Part shown: piece by piece, positions 7,671-16,273 of the stretch
Position numbering within the stretch: the first letter of the stretch is position 1
How the letters are laid out: every line of letters starts with the position of its first letter
Assembly: GCA_030160035.1 (NCBI GenBank)
Contig: BSNO01000003.1
Location: 310,001-374,000, forward strand
Reading direction: 5' to 3'
Origin: Rhizobium albus
GTDB taxonomy: Bacteria; Pseudomonadota; Alphaproteobacteria; Rhizobiales; Rhizobiaceae
DNA length: 64,000 nt
The notes under the pieces: model-generated
The model's database searches: none
Told to the model about the DNA's origin: nothing
What the model saw: the letters and a program-made list of their open reading frames with translations, nothing else
Program-made: the position numbers and the translations under genes

Positions 7671-10622
7671 ATGCTCGTCAAACGTAAAGCCGGCGCAGCT
7701 TCGCGCAGCAAACTGCAATCCGTCGTGGCCGGGCTCGCATCCGCCGCACTCGACCGACGGTCGTTCCTGAAGCGCTCGGGCATCGCCGTCGGCGGCCTTG
7801 CAGCCATCGGATCGCTCGGCGCGGGCGGGATCCGCAAGGCGCAAGCCGGCCCGACGATGGAAGGCGTGGAAATCGAAGTCCGCAAGAACATCTGCACGCA
7901 CTGCTCGGTCGGCTGCACGGTCACCGCAGAGGTGCAGAACGGCGTGTGGACGGGCCAGGAGCCATCCTGGGCAAGCCCGATCAACCGCGGCACCCACTGC
8001 GCCAAGGGTGCATCGGTGCGCGAGTTGGTCCATGGCGACCGTCGCCTCAAATATCCGATGAAGAAGCAGAACGGCGAATGGGTGCGCGTCTCCTGGGATG
8101 ACGCCTTCTCCGAAATCGGCGCGAAGCTCGGCGAGATCCGCGAAGAGTCCGGTGCTGATTCCGTCTACTGGCTCGGTTCGGCGAAGTTCTCGAACGAGGG
8201 CTCCTATCTCTGCCGCAAGCTGGCGGCCTTCTGGGGCACCAACTCGGTCGACCACCAGGCGCGCATTTGTCACTCCACCACGGTCGCAGGTGTTGCCAAC
8301 ACCTGGGGCTACGGCGCGATGACGAATTCGTACAACGACATCCGCAATTCCAAGACCATCATCTTCATGGGCTCCAACGCCGCCGAGGCGCACCCCGTCT
8401 CGTTGCAGCACATTCTGTCGGGCAAGGAACAGCAGCGCGCGAACGTGATCGTTCTCGATCCGCGCTTCACGCGCACCGCCGCTCACGCAACCGAATATGT
8501 ACGCATGCGCTCCGGCACCGACATCGCGGTGATCTGGGGCATCATGCACCACATCTTCGCCAATGGCTGGGAAGACCAGGACTTCATCGATGCCCGTGTC
8601 CACGGCATGGACCAGATCCGCGCCGAATGCGACAAGTGGACCCCGGAAGTCGTCGAGCGCGTGACCGGCATCCCGGGCGAGCAGCTGCGCCGGGTCGCTG
8701 AAACCTTCGCGACCCAGAAGCCCTCCACCTTCATCTGGTGCATGGGCGGCACGCAGCACACGGTCGGAACGGCCAATGTGCGCGCCTATTGCAACCTGCT
8801 TCTGGCAACGGGCAATGTCGGCGGCAACGGCATGGGCGCCAACATCTTCCGTGGCCACTGCAACGTGCAGGGCGCGACGGATCTCGGCCTCGATATCACC
8901 AACCTGCCGCTCTATTACGGCTTGGCTGAGGGTGGCTGGCGCCACTGGTCCCGCGTCTGGGATGTGCCTTACGAGTATTTCGTCTCGCGCTTCGACGAAG
9001 TGCCGGCGAAAGACGGCCGCGAGGGTCGCACGCGCGAGCAAAACATGCAGACGCCGGGCATTCCCTCGACCCGCTGGTTCGATGCCGCAACAATCGATCC
9101 GGAGCAAATCGACCAGCGCGACAACATCCGCGCCATGATGGTCCTGGGCCACGGCGGCAACACCGTGCCGCGCCAGGCCGAGGTGAAGGCCGGTCTGGAA
9201 GCGCTCGATCTTCTCGTGGTCGTCGATCCGCATCCGACGTCCTTCGCATCGCTGCATGCGCGCCCGGACAACACCTATCTGCTGCCGGCAGCAACGCAGT
9301 TCGAATGCTCGGGCTCGCGCACCTGCTCCAACCGTTCGATCCAGTGGTACGAAAAGGTCGTGGAGCCGGTCTTCGAAGCTGCCAACGACTATTGGATCCT
9401 TTACCGTCTGGCCCAGGAACTCGGCTTTGCCGACGAGATGTTCAAGAACATCGAGATGGTCGAAGGCAAGTTCGGTCCCGAGCCGCAGCCGGAATCGGTC
9501 ATGCGCGAAATCAACCGCGGTGGCTGGTCGACCGGCTATTGCGGCCAGTCGCCCGAGCGGCTCAAGGCGCACATGGCCAATCAGGACAAGTTCGACCTGG
9601 TGACGCTGCGCGCGCCGGCGGACGATCCGGAAGTGGGCGGCGATTATTACGGTCTGCCCTGGCCCTGCTGGGGGACGCCGGAAGTCCGCCACCCCGGGAC
9701 GCACATCCTCTACAACACCAACCTTCACGTGATGGACGGCGGCGGCAACTTCCGTCCGCGCTTCGGACTGGAGTACGAAGGCCAGACGCTGCTGGCCGAA
9801 GGCACATCGTCGCTGGGCGCCGAGCTCGACGACGGCTATCCCGAGTTCACCATGGCGGTTCTCCGCGAACTTGGCTGGGATGCCGATCTGACAGCCGAGG
9901 AACTGGCGCAGATCGAGCGTCAGGGCGGCGCCAATGTCGATGCCGTTTCCTGGTCGACGGATCTCTCGGGCGGTATCCAGCGCGTGGCGATGCTGCATGG
10001 CTGCGTGCCGTTCGGCAACGGCAAGGCCCGCGCGGTTGCGTGGAACCTGCCGGATCCGGTCCCGCAGCACCGCGAGCCGATCTACACGTCCCGCCCGGAT
10101 CTCGTCGCCGAGTTCCCGACGCGCGACGATGCCCGCGAATTCCGTGTGCCGAATATCGGTCGCACGCTTCAGCAGGCAGCGGTCGATCGCAACATCGCAC
10201 AGGCCTTCCCGATCGTCCTCACCTCCGGCCGACTGGTCGAGTATGAAGGCGGCGGCGAAGAAACCCGTTCGAACCGTTGGCTGGCCGAACTGCAGCAGGA
10301 CATGTTCGTCGAGATCAACCCCGCAGACGCCTCCGCCCGCGGCATTGCCGACGGTAGCTGGGTGTGGGTGAGGGGACCTGAAAACGACAGCCGGGCCCGC
10401 ATGAAGGCGCTTGTGACGGAACGTGTCGGCCGGGGCGTCGCCTTCATGCCGTTCCACTTCGCCGGCTGGTTCCAGGGCGAAGATCAGCGCGGCAACTACC
10501 CGCAAGGGGCCGACCCGATCGTGCTTGGCGAAAGCGTGAACACCATAACGACTTACGGTTACGACCCGGTCACCGGCATGCACGAAGGCAAAGCGACGCT
10601 TTGCCAGATCGAAGCCGCGTAA
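7671..10622 (+). CDS. fdhA: Formate dehydrogenase catalytic (alpha) subunit, Tat-exported
   Basis: 983 residues. It oxidises formate to CO2 at a molybdenum (or tungsten) bis-pyranopterin centre in the periplasm. Twin arginines at 29-30 head a Tat signal that ends near residue 60. The [4Fe-4S] ligands are Cys75, Cys78, Cys82 and Cys110, with the electron-path lysine at 112. The metal-binding residue is Cys200 (ARICHST, codon TGT), followed by His201, so this is a cysteine and not a selenocysteine enzyme. The C-terminal cofactor-binding domain runs from about 830. RBS GGGGAGGG precedes ATG. It forms a complex with the two genes that follow. Confidence 0.95.
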   Translation: MLVKRKAGAASRSKLQSVVAGLASAALDRRSFLKRSGIAVGGLAAIGSLGAGGIRKAQAGPTMEGVEIEVRKNICTHCSVGCTVTAEVQNGVWTGQEPSWASPINRGTHCAKGASVRELVHGDRRLKYPMKKQNGEWVRVSWDDAFSEIGAKLGEIREESGADSVYWLGSAKFSNEGSYLCRKLAAFWGTNSVDHQARICHSTTVAGVANTWGYGAMTNSYNDIRNSKTIIFMGSNAAEAHPVSLQHILSGKEQQRANVIVLDPRFTRTAAHATEYVRMRSGTDIAVIWGIMHHIFANGWEDQDFIDARVHGMDQIRAECDKWTPEVVERVTGIPGEQLRRVAETFATQKPSTFIWCMGGTQHTVGTANVRAYCNLLLATGNVGGNGMGANIFRGHCNVQGATDLGLDITNLPLYYGLAEGGWRHWSRVWDVPYEYFVSRFDEVPAKDGREGRTREQNMQTPGIPSTRWFDAATIDPEQIDQRDNIRAMMVLGHGGNTVPRQAEVKAGLEALDLLVVVDPHPTSFASLHARPDNTYLLPAATQFECSGSRTCSNRSIQWYEKVVEPVFEAANDYWILYRLAQELGFADEMFKNIEMVEGKFGPEPQPESVMREINRGGWSTGYCGQSPERLKAHMANQDKFDLVTLRAPADDPEVGGDYYGLPWPCWGTPEVRHPGTHILYNTNLHVMDGGGNFRPRFGLEYEGQTLLAEGTSSLGAELDDGYPEFTMAVLRELGWDADLTAEELAQIERQGGANVDAVSWSTDLSGGIQRVAMLHGCVPFGNGKARAVAWNLPDPVPQHREPIYTSRPDLVAEFPTRDDAREFRVPNIGRTLQQAAVDRNIAQAFPIVLTSGRLVEYEGGGEETRSNRWLAELQQDMFVEINPADASARGIADGSWVWVRGPENDSRARMKALVTERVGRGVAFMPFHFAGWFQGEDQRGNYPQGADPIVLGESVNTITTYGYDPVTGMHEGKATLCQIEAA

Positions 10623-10637
10623 GGGGAGGATGAACAA

Positions 10638-11234
10638 ATGGCACGAATGAAATTTCTCTGCGACGCGGATCGCTGCATCGAATGCAACGCCTGCGTCACC
10701 GCATGCAAAAACGAACACGAAGTGCCGTGGGGCATCAACCGCCGCCGCGTCGTGACGATCAATGACGGCCTGCCGGGCGAGCGCTCGGTATCGATGGCCT
10801 GCATGCACTGCACCGATGCGCCTTGCGCCTCGGTCTGCCCCGTGGATTGCTTCTACACGACCGCTGATGCCGTCGTTCTGCACTCCAAGGATCTGTGCAT
10901 CGGCTGCGGCTATTGCTTCTACGCCTGCCCATTCGGCGCGCCGCAATATCCGAAAGTCGGCAACTTCGGCTCGCGCGGCAAGATGGACAAGTGCACCTAT
11001 TGCGCCGGTGGTCCGGAAGCCGACATGACGATGGCCGAATATGAAAAATACGGTGCCAACCGTCTGGCGGAAGGCAAGCTGCCGCTGTGCGCCGAGATGT
11101 GCTCCACCAAGGCACTTCTCGCTGGCGACGGCGACATCATCGCCGAAATTTATCGTGAGCGCGTGACCACCCGTGGTTACGGTTCGGGCGCCTGGGGCTG
11201 GCAGACGGCCTACCAGGAAAGCATCAACGTCTAA
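10638..11234 (+). CDS. fdhB: Formate dehydrogenase iron-sulfur (beta) subunit
   Basis: 198 residues with four ferredoxin-type clusters: CIECNACVTAC near 13-23, CMHCTDAPCASVC, CIGCGYCFYACP, and a last set made of CTYC and CAEMC. This is the FDH3 beta / four-cluster pattern that carries electrons from the alpha subunit to the membrane cytochrome. There is no signal peptide, so it is expected to be exported in complex with FdhA. It is shorter than E. coli FdnH (about 290) and lacks the C-terminal membrane helix. Confidence 0.93.
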   Translation: MARMKFLCDADRCIECNACVTACKNEHEVPWGINRRRVVTINDGLPGERSVSMACMHCTDAPCASVCPVDCFYTTADAVVLHSKDLCIGCGYCFYACPFGAPQYPKVGNFGSRGKMDKCTYCAGGPEADMTMAEYEKYGANRLAEGKLPLCAEMCSTKALLAGDGDIIAEIYRERVTTRGYGSGAWGWQTAYQESINV

Positions 11235-11301
11235 GGCGCGTGCGTGCCGGCCGCGCTACCCGCGCGACCGGCCAACAGGCAAGGCTGTAAGGAGACCGGA
11301 A

Positions 11302-12312
11302 ATGGTCGCTCAATCTTATTTCGCCCGCATCACGCTCACGCTTGCGATGCTGGCAGCTCTCTTCTTCGCAGCGCCGATGGCCGGCGCGCAGGAACCCGTC
11401 AATCCAACGGCCCGCTCCGTGCAGGAACAGCAATTGCTGGAAGCGCTGCAGGGTGGCAACGCCATCTCGGGCCGCGTGTCGATCCCAGACCAGCGTGCCG
11501 CTGACCTGATCAAGCCGGAAGGCCGCAACTGGTCGGGCACTCACAATAGCACGGTCTACTGGACGACGACCGCCGTCGTTCTCGGCATGCTCGCTCTGTT
11601 GACCGTGTTCTATTTCGTGCGCGGACGCATCCGTCTCGAGCACGGCTTTGCCGGTCGCACGATCAAGCGCTTCAATTCGTTCGAGCGTTTTGCCCACTGG
11701 CTGACCGCCGTGTGCTTCATCCTGCTGGCGCTGACGGGTCTCAACCTGATCTTCGGCCGCTACGTGCTGATCCCGCTTTTCGGCGCGGACACGTTCGCCA
11801 CGGCGACGCAGCTCGGCAAGGTGGTTCACAACTACATCGCCTGGCCGTTCATGCTCGGCATCGCGATCATGCTGGTCGTCTGGATCAAGGACAACATCCC
11901 TGGCCGGATCGATCTCGACTGGATCAAGGCCGGCGGCGGTATGCTGAAGGGTGGCGGCCATCCGCCTGCCAAGCGCTTCAATGCCGGTCAGAAGATCATC
12001 TTCTGGTCGGTCGTGCTCGGCGGCGCGGCCCTGTCCTTCACAGGCGTGCTCCTCCTCTTCCCGCAGCTGGCGGGCGAGCCTGGAAACTGGCAGCTGGCAC
12101 AGCTGGCGCATGCGATCATCGCAGCCGTCATGACGGCCGTCATTCTGGCGCACATCTATATCGGTACACTCGGCATGGAAGGCGCTTTCGATGCGATGGG
12201 CAGTGGCCAGGTGGATGTGAACTGGGCACGCGAACACCATTCGCTCTGGGTCGCCGAGCGCGACACTGCAGTCGAAGGTGAGCCACGCGGACACGTCGCT
12301 CCGGCGGAATAA
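11302..12312 (+). CDS. fdhC: Formate dehydrogenase cytochrome b (gamma) subunit
   Basis: 336 residues. A cleavable signal (about 1-24, ending AGAQ) is followed by a periplasmic segment and then four or five membrane helices from about residue 85. Candidate heme-b histidines lie in RFAHWL, KVVHNY and LAHAII. It anchors the enzyme and passes electrons to quinone. The start at 11302 has GGAGACC upstream and places the signal peptide at the N-terminus; the frame extends upstream without a sensible start. Gap to fdhB is 67 nt. Confidence 0.92.
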   Translation: MVAQSYFARITLTLAMLAALFFAAPMAGAQEPVNPTARSVQEQQLLEALQGGNAISGRVSIPDQRAADLIKPEGRNWSGTHNSTVYWTTTAVVLGMLALLTVFYFVRGRIRLEHGFAGRTIKRFNSFERFAHWLTAVCFILLALTGLNLIFGRYVLIPLFGADTFATATQLGKVVHNYIAWPFMLGIAIMLVVWIKDNIPGRIDLDWIKAGGGMLKGGGHPPAKRFNAGQKIIFWSVVLGGAALSFTGVLLLFPQLAGEPGNWQLAQLAHAIIAAVMTAVILAHIYIGTLGMEGAFDAMGSGQVDVNWAREHHSLWVAERDTAVEGEPRGHVAPAE

Positions 12313-12342
12313 GTCGCCCGCGGCGATGGTCAATTGATGAAT

Positions 12343-12448
12343 GGAGGACCGTGGCGCGATGGTCCTCCGCAGTGGTGATATCGGTTGCGCGGGTGCAGCA
12401 CCGATCTTGGGGGTTCGGTCAGTCCAGGCTTCGGTGCCGCACTGACCG
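12343..12448 (+). promoter_or_regulatory. Three successive inverted repeats in the leader of a small gene
   Basis: Between fdhC and the next small gene I see three perfect inverted repeats in a row. The arms are GGAGGACC / GGTCCTCC (12343-12350, 12361-12368), ATCGGT / ACCGAT (12380-12385, 12400-12405) and CGGTCAGT / ACTGACCG (12416-12423, 12441-12448). The last ends just before the ribosome site GAAAGGA. This could be a structured leader, or an mRNA end and start. No known riboswitch class is recognised. Confidence 0.5.
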
Positions 12449-12464
12449 CGAAAGGACATAGACC

Positions 12465-12656
12465 ATGAAAACATTCCTTTTGGCGGCGATTACGGCTGGG
12501 GTCCTGGCCTATGGCGCCAATTTCATCCTGAACAGCAACTGGCAGGCGACGTCCGCCACCGCTTATACGACCTCCGGCGCGCGCGTCGGGGATCCAGGCG
12601 ACAATCTGGTTGGCGCCGACTGGCCTGCTGCAGCCGAATCCGAACAGGACAGCTGA
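12465..12656 (+). CDS. Small membrane or secreted protein downstream of fdhC
   Basis: 63 residues. One hydrophobic stretch at 3-22 acts as a signal peptide or anchor, followed by a polar tail rich in Thr, Ala and Gly. GAAAGGAC precedes the ATG. I do not recognise a family. It is the last gene before a strong hairpin at 12671, so it may be cotranscribed with fdhABC; a role with the complex is speculation. Confidence 0.6.
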   Translation: MKTFLLAAITAGVLAYGANFILNSNWQATSATAYTTSGARVGDPGDNLVGADWPAAAESEQDS

Positions 12657-12670
12657 GTTTTCTTCATCAA

Positions 12671-12699
12671 GCCCGCACCGCCAAACAGGCGGTGCGGGC
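12671..12699 (+). terminator. Putative intrinsic terminator of the formate dehydrogenase operon
   Basis: Perfect 12-bp stem (GCCCGCACCGCC / GGCGGTGCGGGC) with loop AAACA, 14 nt after the small gene's stop codon. No proper T-run follows, so it may act as a 3' mRNA stabiliser or a weak terminator. Confidence 0.6.
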
Positions 12700-13022
12700 G
12701 CGGCCCTTCTGCGCTGCAGTAAATTCCACGCCCGCAATGCTGCGGTGCGCGTCGAAAGTCGAGCAGATCTCCTTTCGATATTGTCACTTCCAAGATCAAT
12801 CACATCGATACTGCTGATTCAATCGGTTAAAGCAACCGATTAGCTTTATCGTGAATTTTGTGCAGTGCAGCGATCTTTGCCTTTGTGTCTACGACTTTGG
12901 TTGCACTGCGTTTGGCGCGGAAAAGCCAGCGAAAATAGTTGATTGATCAGGGGCGATGACTATGATCGCCGCCAACAAGAAGAACAACGTGAACAGCTTG
13001 CTTGCTTCAATGGGAGAGAGAA
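12700..13022. promoter_or_regulatory. Intergenic region before the TRAP operon, with a 21-bp palindrome
   Basis: No gene is seen. The region is AT-rich compared with its surroundings. A perfect inverted repeat, AATCGGTT-AAAGC-AACCGATT, lies at 12821-12841 and is a plausible operator for a regulator encoded elsewhere, since no regulator gene adjoins. I cannot assign a -35/-10 pair with confidence. Confidence 0.5.
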
Positions 13023-14159
13023 ATGACTTCAACAGATTCAAAGAGCGTATCGCGCCGTCGGTTCCTTAAGGGCACTGCGGTCATCGGTGGTGCAGCTGCC
13101 GGTTCAACGCTCGCTGCGCCCGCCGTGCTTGCGCAGGCGCCGCTCGTCGTCCGCATGCAGACCTCGTGGCCATCCTCGGACATCTGGCAGGAAATGGCCC
13201 AGGACTACGCCGATCGCGTCGAGGCCATGTCCGGTGGTCGTCTCTCGATCGACCTTCTGCCTGCCGGCGCGGTCGTCGGCGCCTTCCAGGTGATGGACGG
13301 CGTTTCGGACGGCGTCATCGATATGGCGCACTCGGTCTCGGCTTACTGGTACGGCAAGCACAAGGGTGCTTCCATGTTCGGAACGGGCCCTGTTCTCGGC
13401 GGTAACCCAACCACGCTGCTGTCCTGGTTCTACGCTGGCGGCGGCAATGAGCTCTACCGCGAACTGACCCAGGACATCCTCGGTCTCGATGTGGTCGGCT
13501 TCCTCGGCATGCCGATGCCTGCGCAGCCCTTCGGTTGGTTCAAGAACGAAGTGAACACCGTCAGCGATATCCAGGGCTTCAAATACCGCACCGTGGGCTT
13601 GGCTGCCGATCTTCTGCAGGGCATGGGCATGAGCGTGGCGCAGCTTCCGGGCGGCGAAATCGTTCCCGCCATGGAGCGTGGCGTTATCGACGCGTTCGAA
13701 TTCAACAACCCGACGTCGGACCGTCGCTTCGGCGCGCAGGACGTGGCCAAGAACTACTATCTCGCCTCCTACCACCAGGCGGCCGAGCAGTTCGAGTTCA
13801 TCATCAACCGTCCGTTCTTCGAAGACCTCGATGAGGATCTGCGGGCGATCCTTCAGTACGCGGTCGAAGCATCGGCCACCGCCAACACAGCCAAGGCGCT
13901 CGACAACTATTCGCGCGACCTTGCCGAACTGCAGAGTGGCGGCGTCACCGTTCACCGCACCTCGAGCGAAATCCTTCAGGCGCAGCTCGATGGCTGGGAT
14001 CGGGTCATCGAAGAGCAGCTTGAGACCGACGAGTTCATCGCGCGCGTTCTGCAGAGCCAGCGCGATTGGGTCGAGCGCGTCACGTACTACGAGCTGATGA
14101 ACGCGCCGGACTATCGTCTGGCCTACGATCATTACTTCCCGGGCAAGCTCGCCATCTAA
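13023..14159 (+). CDS. dctP: TRAP transporter substrate-binding protein (DctP family, TakP-like)
   Basis: 378 residues. A Tat-type signal (SRRRFLKG, then a hydrophobic stretch ending PAVLAQ near residue 38) exports it to the periplasm. The mature part has the DctP fold features, including MQTSWPSS at the first strand, and NNPTSDRRFG with EFNNP in the ligand-binding region, as in 2-oxoacid binders of the TakP type. GGGAGAGAG before ATG 13023 sets the start. With dctQ and dctM it forms a sodium-driven importer. The linked amidase and dehydrogenase suggest a hydroxy- or oxo-acid, perhaps as an amide; the ligand is not provable from sequence. Confidence 0.9.
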   Translation: MTSTDSKSVSRRRFLKGTAVIGGAAAGSTLAAPAVLAQAPLVVRMQTSWPSSDIWQEMAQDYADRVEAMSGGRLSIDLLPAGAVVGAFQVMDGVSDGVIDMAHSVSAYWYGKHKGASMFGTGPVLGGNPTTLLSWFYAGGGNELYRELTQDILGLDVVGFLGMPMPAQPFGWFKNEVNTVSDIQGFKYRTVGLAADLLQGMGMSVAQLPGGEIVPAMERGVIDAFEFNNPTSDRRFGAQDVAKNYYLASYHQAAEQFEFIINRPFFEDLDEDLRAILQYAVEASATANTAKALDNYSRDLAELQSGGVTVHRTSSEILQAQLDGWDRVIEEQLETDEFIARVLQSQRDWVERVTYYELMNAPDYRLAYDHYFPGKLAI

Positions 14160-14182
14160 TTCACTGCAATCTTGAAGATATC

Positions 14183-14218
14183 GAAGCCCGGCATCGTGTT
14201 CGCACCTTGCCGGGCTTC
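14183..14218 (+). promoter_or_regulatory. Hairpin between binding-protein gene and dctQ
   Basis: Perfect 11-bp stem GAAGCCCGGCA / TGCCGGGCTTC with a 14-nt loop, 23 nt after the dctP stop and 25 nt before dctQ. Such elements stabilise the upstream mRNA or partly terminate, giving more binding protein than permease. It is one of five such elements in this window. Confidence 0.75.
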
Positions 14219-14243
14219 TTCAACCCACCTTCCGGGGAATCCC

Positions 14244-14861
14244 ATGGTTCGGTTCATCAATTTCGCCGATGCGTTATCTGCATGGTTCGGCAAGGCTTTC
14301 GGCTGGCTGATCATCATGATGTCGTTCGGAATGGGCTACGAAGTTCTGGTTCGGTACATGTTCAACAGCCCGACGCCCTGGGCCTTCGACGTGTCGTTCA
14401 TCATGTATGGCGCGCTGTTCATGATGGGCGGGGCTTATACCCTGTCCCGTGGCGGCCACGTGCGAGGCGACTTCGTCTACCGAACATGGACGCCCAAGAC
14501 CCAGGCGACGGTCGAGCTCGTTCTCTATTTCCTGTTCTTCTTTCCGGGCATCCTGGCGCTCATTCTCGCAGGCTGGAAGTACGCCTCCCGCTCGTGGAGC
14601 TATGGCGAGGTCAGCATCAACAGCCCGGCCGGCATTCCGATCTATCAGTTCAAGACCATCATCGTTGCAGCCGGCATCCTTCTGTTCATTCAGGGTATCG
14701 CACAGGTGTGCCGCTGCATCCTGTGTCGCCGGGAAGGGTATTGGCGCGAGCCAGAAGAAGACGTGATGGAAACCGAACAACTCCTCGCGCGTGAAACCAA
14801 TCCGAATCTCACTTCGGTCGATAAAACGCCAAGCGTTGGCCCCGATGGAGCGGCTCGATGA
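14244..14861 (+). CDS. dctQ: TRAP transporter small permease subunit (DctQ)
   Basis: 205 residues with four predicted membrane helices (about 15-35, 50-72, 95-118 and 145-165), then a polar cytoplasmic tail that is longer than usual. GGGGAATCCC before ATG 14244 decides the start. The stop overlaps the dctM start (ATGA at 14858). Confidence 0.9.
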   Translation: MVRFINFADALSAWFGKAFGWLIIMMSFGMGYEVLVRYMFNSPTPWAFDVSFIMYGALFMMGGAYTLSRGGHVRGDFVYRTWTPKTQATVELVLYFLFFFPGILALILAGWKYASRSWSYGEVSINSPAGIPIYQFKTIIVAAGILLFIQGIAQVCRCILCRREGYWREPEEDVMETEQLLARETNPNLTSVDKTPSVGPDGAAR

Positions 14862-16273
14862 CCGACCCTCAAATTGCAATCGCGATGCTGGGAATTTTCA
14901 TTTTCCTGGTGTTTCTTGGATTTCCAATCGCCTTCACGCTCATGGCGATGGGCATCGGATTTGGCTACTACGCCTATTTCGATCCGTCCCGCATGTGGCG
15001 CAGCTATAACAGGCTTGCTGAAGACTCCGGCTTGTTCGAGCAGGTCAGTCTCTGGATAGACGGGTTCTTCACGAACCGCATTTTCGACCTCTTCGTGAAC
15101 CAGACTTATACGGTCATGGCGAACGAGGTCCTGACGGCGATCCCGCTGTTCCTGTTCATGGGGTACATCGTCGAGCGCGCGAATATTGTTGAGCGGCTGT
15201 TCACCACGCTGAACATCGCAGCAAAGAATGTTCCAGGTTCGCTTGGCGTTGCGGCGCTCATCACTTGCATGTTCTTCGCGACTGCGACGGGCATCGTCGG
15301 CGCCGTTGTCACGCTGATGGGCTTGCTCGCGCTGCCTGCCATGTTGCGTGCTCGCTATGACCACTCCTTCGCATCGGGCATCATCTGCGCCGGTGGAACG
15401 CTCGGCATCCTTATTCCGCCGTCGATCATGCTGATTGTGTATGCTGCGGCATCTGGCGTCTCGATCGTCCGTCTTTATGCAGCTGCGCTTCTGCCCGGTC
15501 TGTTGCTCACCGGCCTTTACCTGATCTACGTCGTCAGCCGGTCGATCGCCCAGCCGCATGTCGCGCCGAAACCTGCACCCGGTGAAATTCCCGAAGTGCC
15601 GCTCGGCAAGCTTCTGGTCATGGTGTTCACGTCATTCGTGCCGCTGGCGTTCCTCATCCTGTCGGTCTTGGGCTCGATCCTCTTCGGCCTGGCAACGCCA
15701 ACGGAAGCGGCGTCCATCGGTGCGTTGGGTGGCCTGTTCCTCGCCGTCGTCTACCGTGCGCTCACATGGCAGAGACTGCGGGAATCCGTCTACCTCACCG
15801 TCCGTACGACGGCGATGGTGTGCTGGCTGTTCGTCGGCTCTTATACCTTCTCGTCGGTGTTCTCCTATCTCGGCGGTGAAAACCTGATCGCTCACTTCGT
15901 CGAAGGCCTGGACCTGAGCCCGGTCACCTTCCTCATCCTGGCGCAGCTCATCATCTTCCTCTTGGGTTGGCCGCTGGAGTGGTCGGAAATCATCATCATC
16001 TTCGTTCCGATCTTCCTGCCGCTGCTGGATCAGTTCGGCGTGGACCCGCTGTTCTTCGGCGTTCTCGTGGCTCTGAACCTGCAAACGTCGTTCCTGACAC
16101 CGCCGATGGCAATGTCGGCCTATTACCTTAAAGGCATAGCGCCTGCTCAGGTGAAGCTGACGGAGATCTTCAAGGGATGCATGCCGTATCTCGCCATGGT
16201 GATCATCGCGATGGTGCTGGTCTACGTCTTCCCGCAAATCGTGTTCTGGCTGCCGAGTTTGGTCTATGGTTAA
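14858..16273 (+). CDS. dctM: TRAP transporter large permease subunit (DctM)
   Basis: 471 residues, a hydrophobic protein with about 12-13 helices. DctM marks include GTLGILIPPSIMLIVYA, seen near 180, and LNLQTSFLTPPMA near the end. It is about 40 residues longer than common DctM because of an insert after the first helix that includes YYAYFDPSRMWRSYN. Coupled to dctQ upstream; the amidase start overlaps its end by 8 nt. Confidence 0.93.
   Translation: MTDPQIAIAMLGIFIFLVFLGFPIAFTLMAMGIGFGYYAYFDPSRMWRSYNRLAEDSGLFEQVSLWIDGFFTNRIFDLFVNQTYTVMANEVLTAIPLFLFMGYIVERANIVERLFTTLNIAAKNVPGSLGVAALITCMFFATATGIVGAVVTLMGLLALPAMLRARYDHSFASGIICAGGTLGILIPPSIMLIVYAAASGVSIVRLYAAALLPGLLLTGLYLIYVVSRSIAQPHVAPKPAPGEIPEVPLGKLLVMVFTSFVPLAFLILSVLGSILFGLATPTEAASIGALGGLFLAVVYRALTWQRLRESVYLTVRTTAMVCWLFVGSYTFSSVFSYLGGENLIAHFVEGLDLSPVTFLILAQLIIFLLGWPLEWSEIIIIFVPIFLPLLDQFGVDPLFFGVLVALNLQTSFLTPPMAMSAYYLKGIAPAQVKLTEIFKGCMPYLAMVIIAMVLVYVFPQIVFWLPSLVYG

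Noticed and set aside
8262-8276. Possible selenocysteine at the formate dehydrogenase active site
   Set aside because: The codon at 8268-8270 is TGT (Cys200), not TGA, so no recoding is needed.
7272-10946. Open frame of 1224 codons on the minus strand across fdhA
   Set aside because: It mirrors the GC-rich codon pattern of fdhA; its composition (His/Arg/Ala rich, no domain) and lack of a ribosome site mark it as a shadow.
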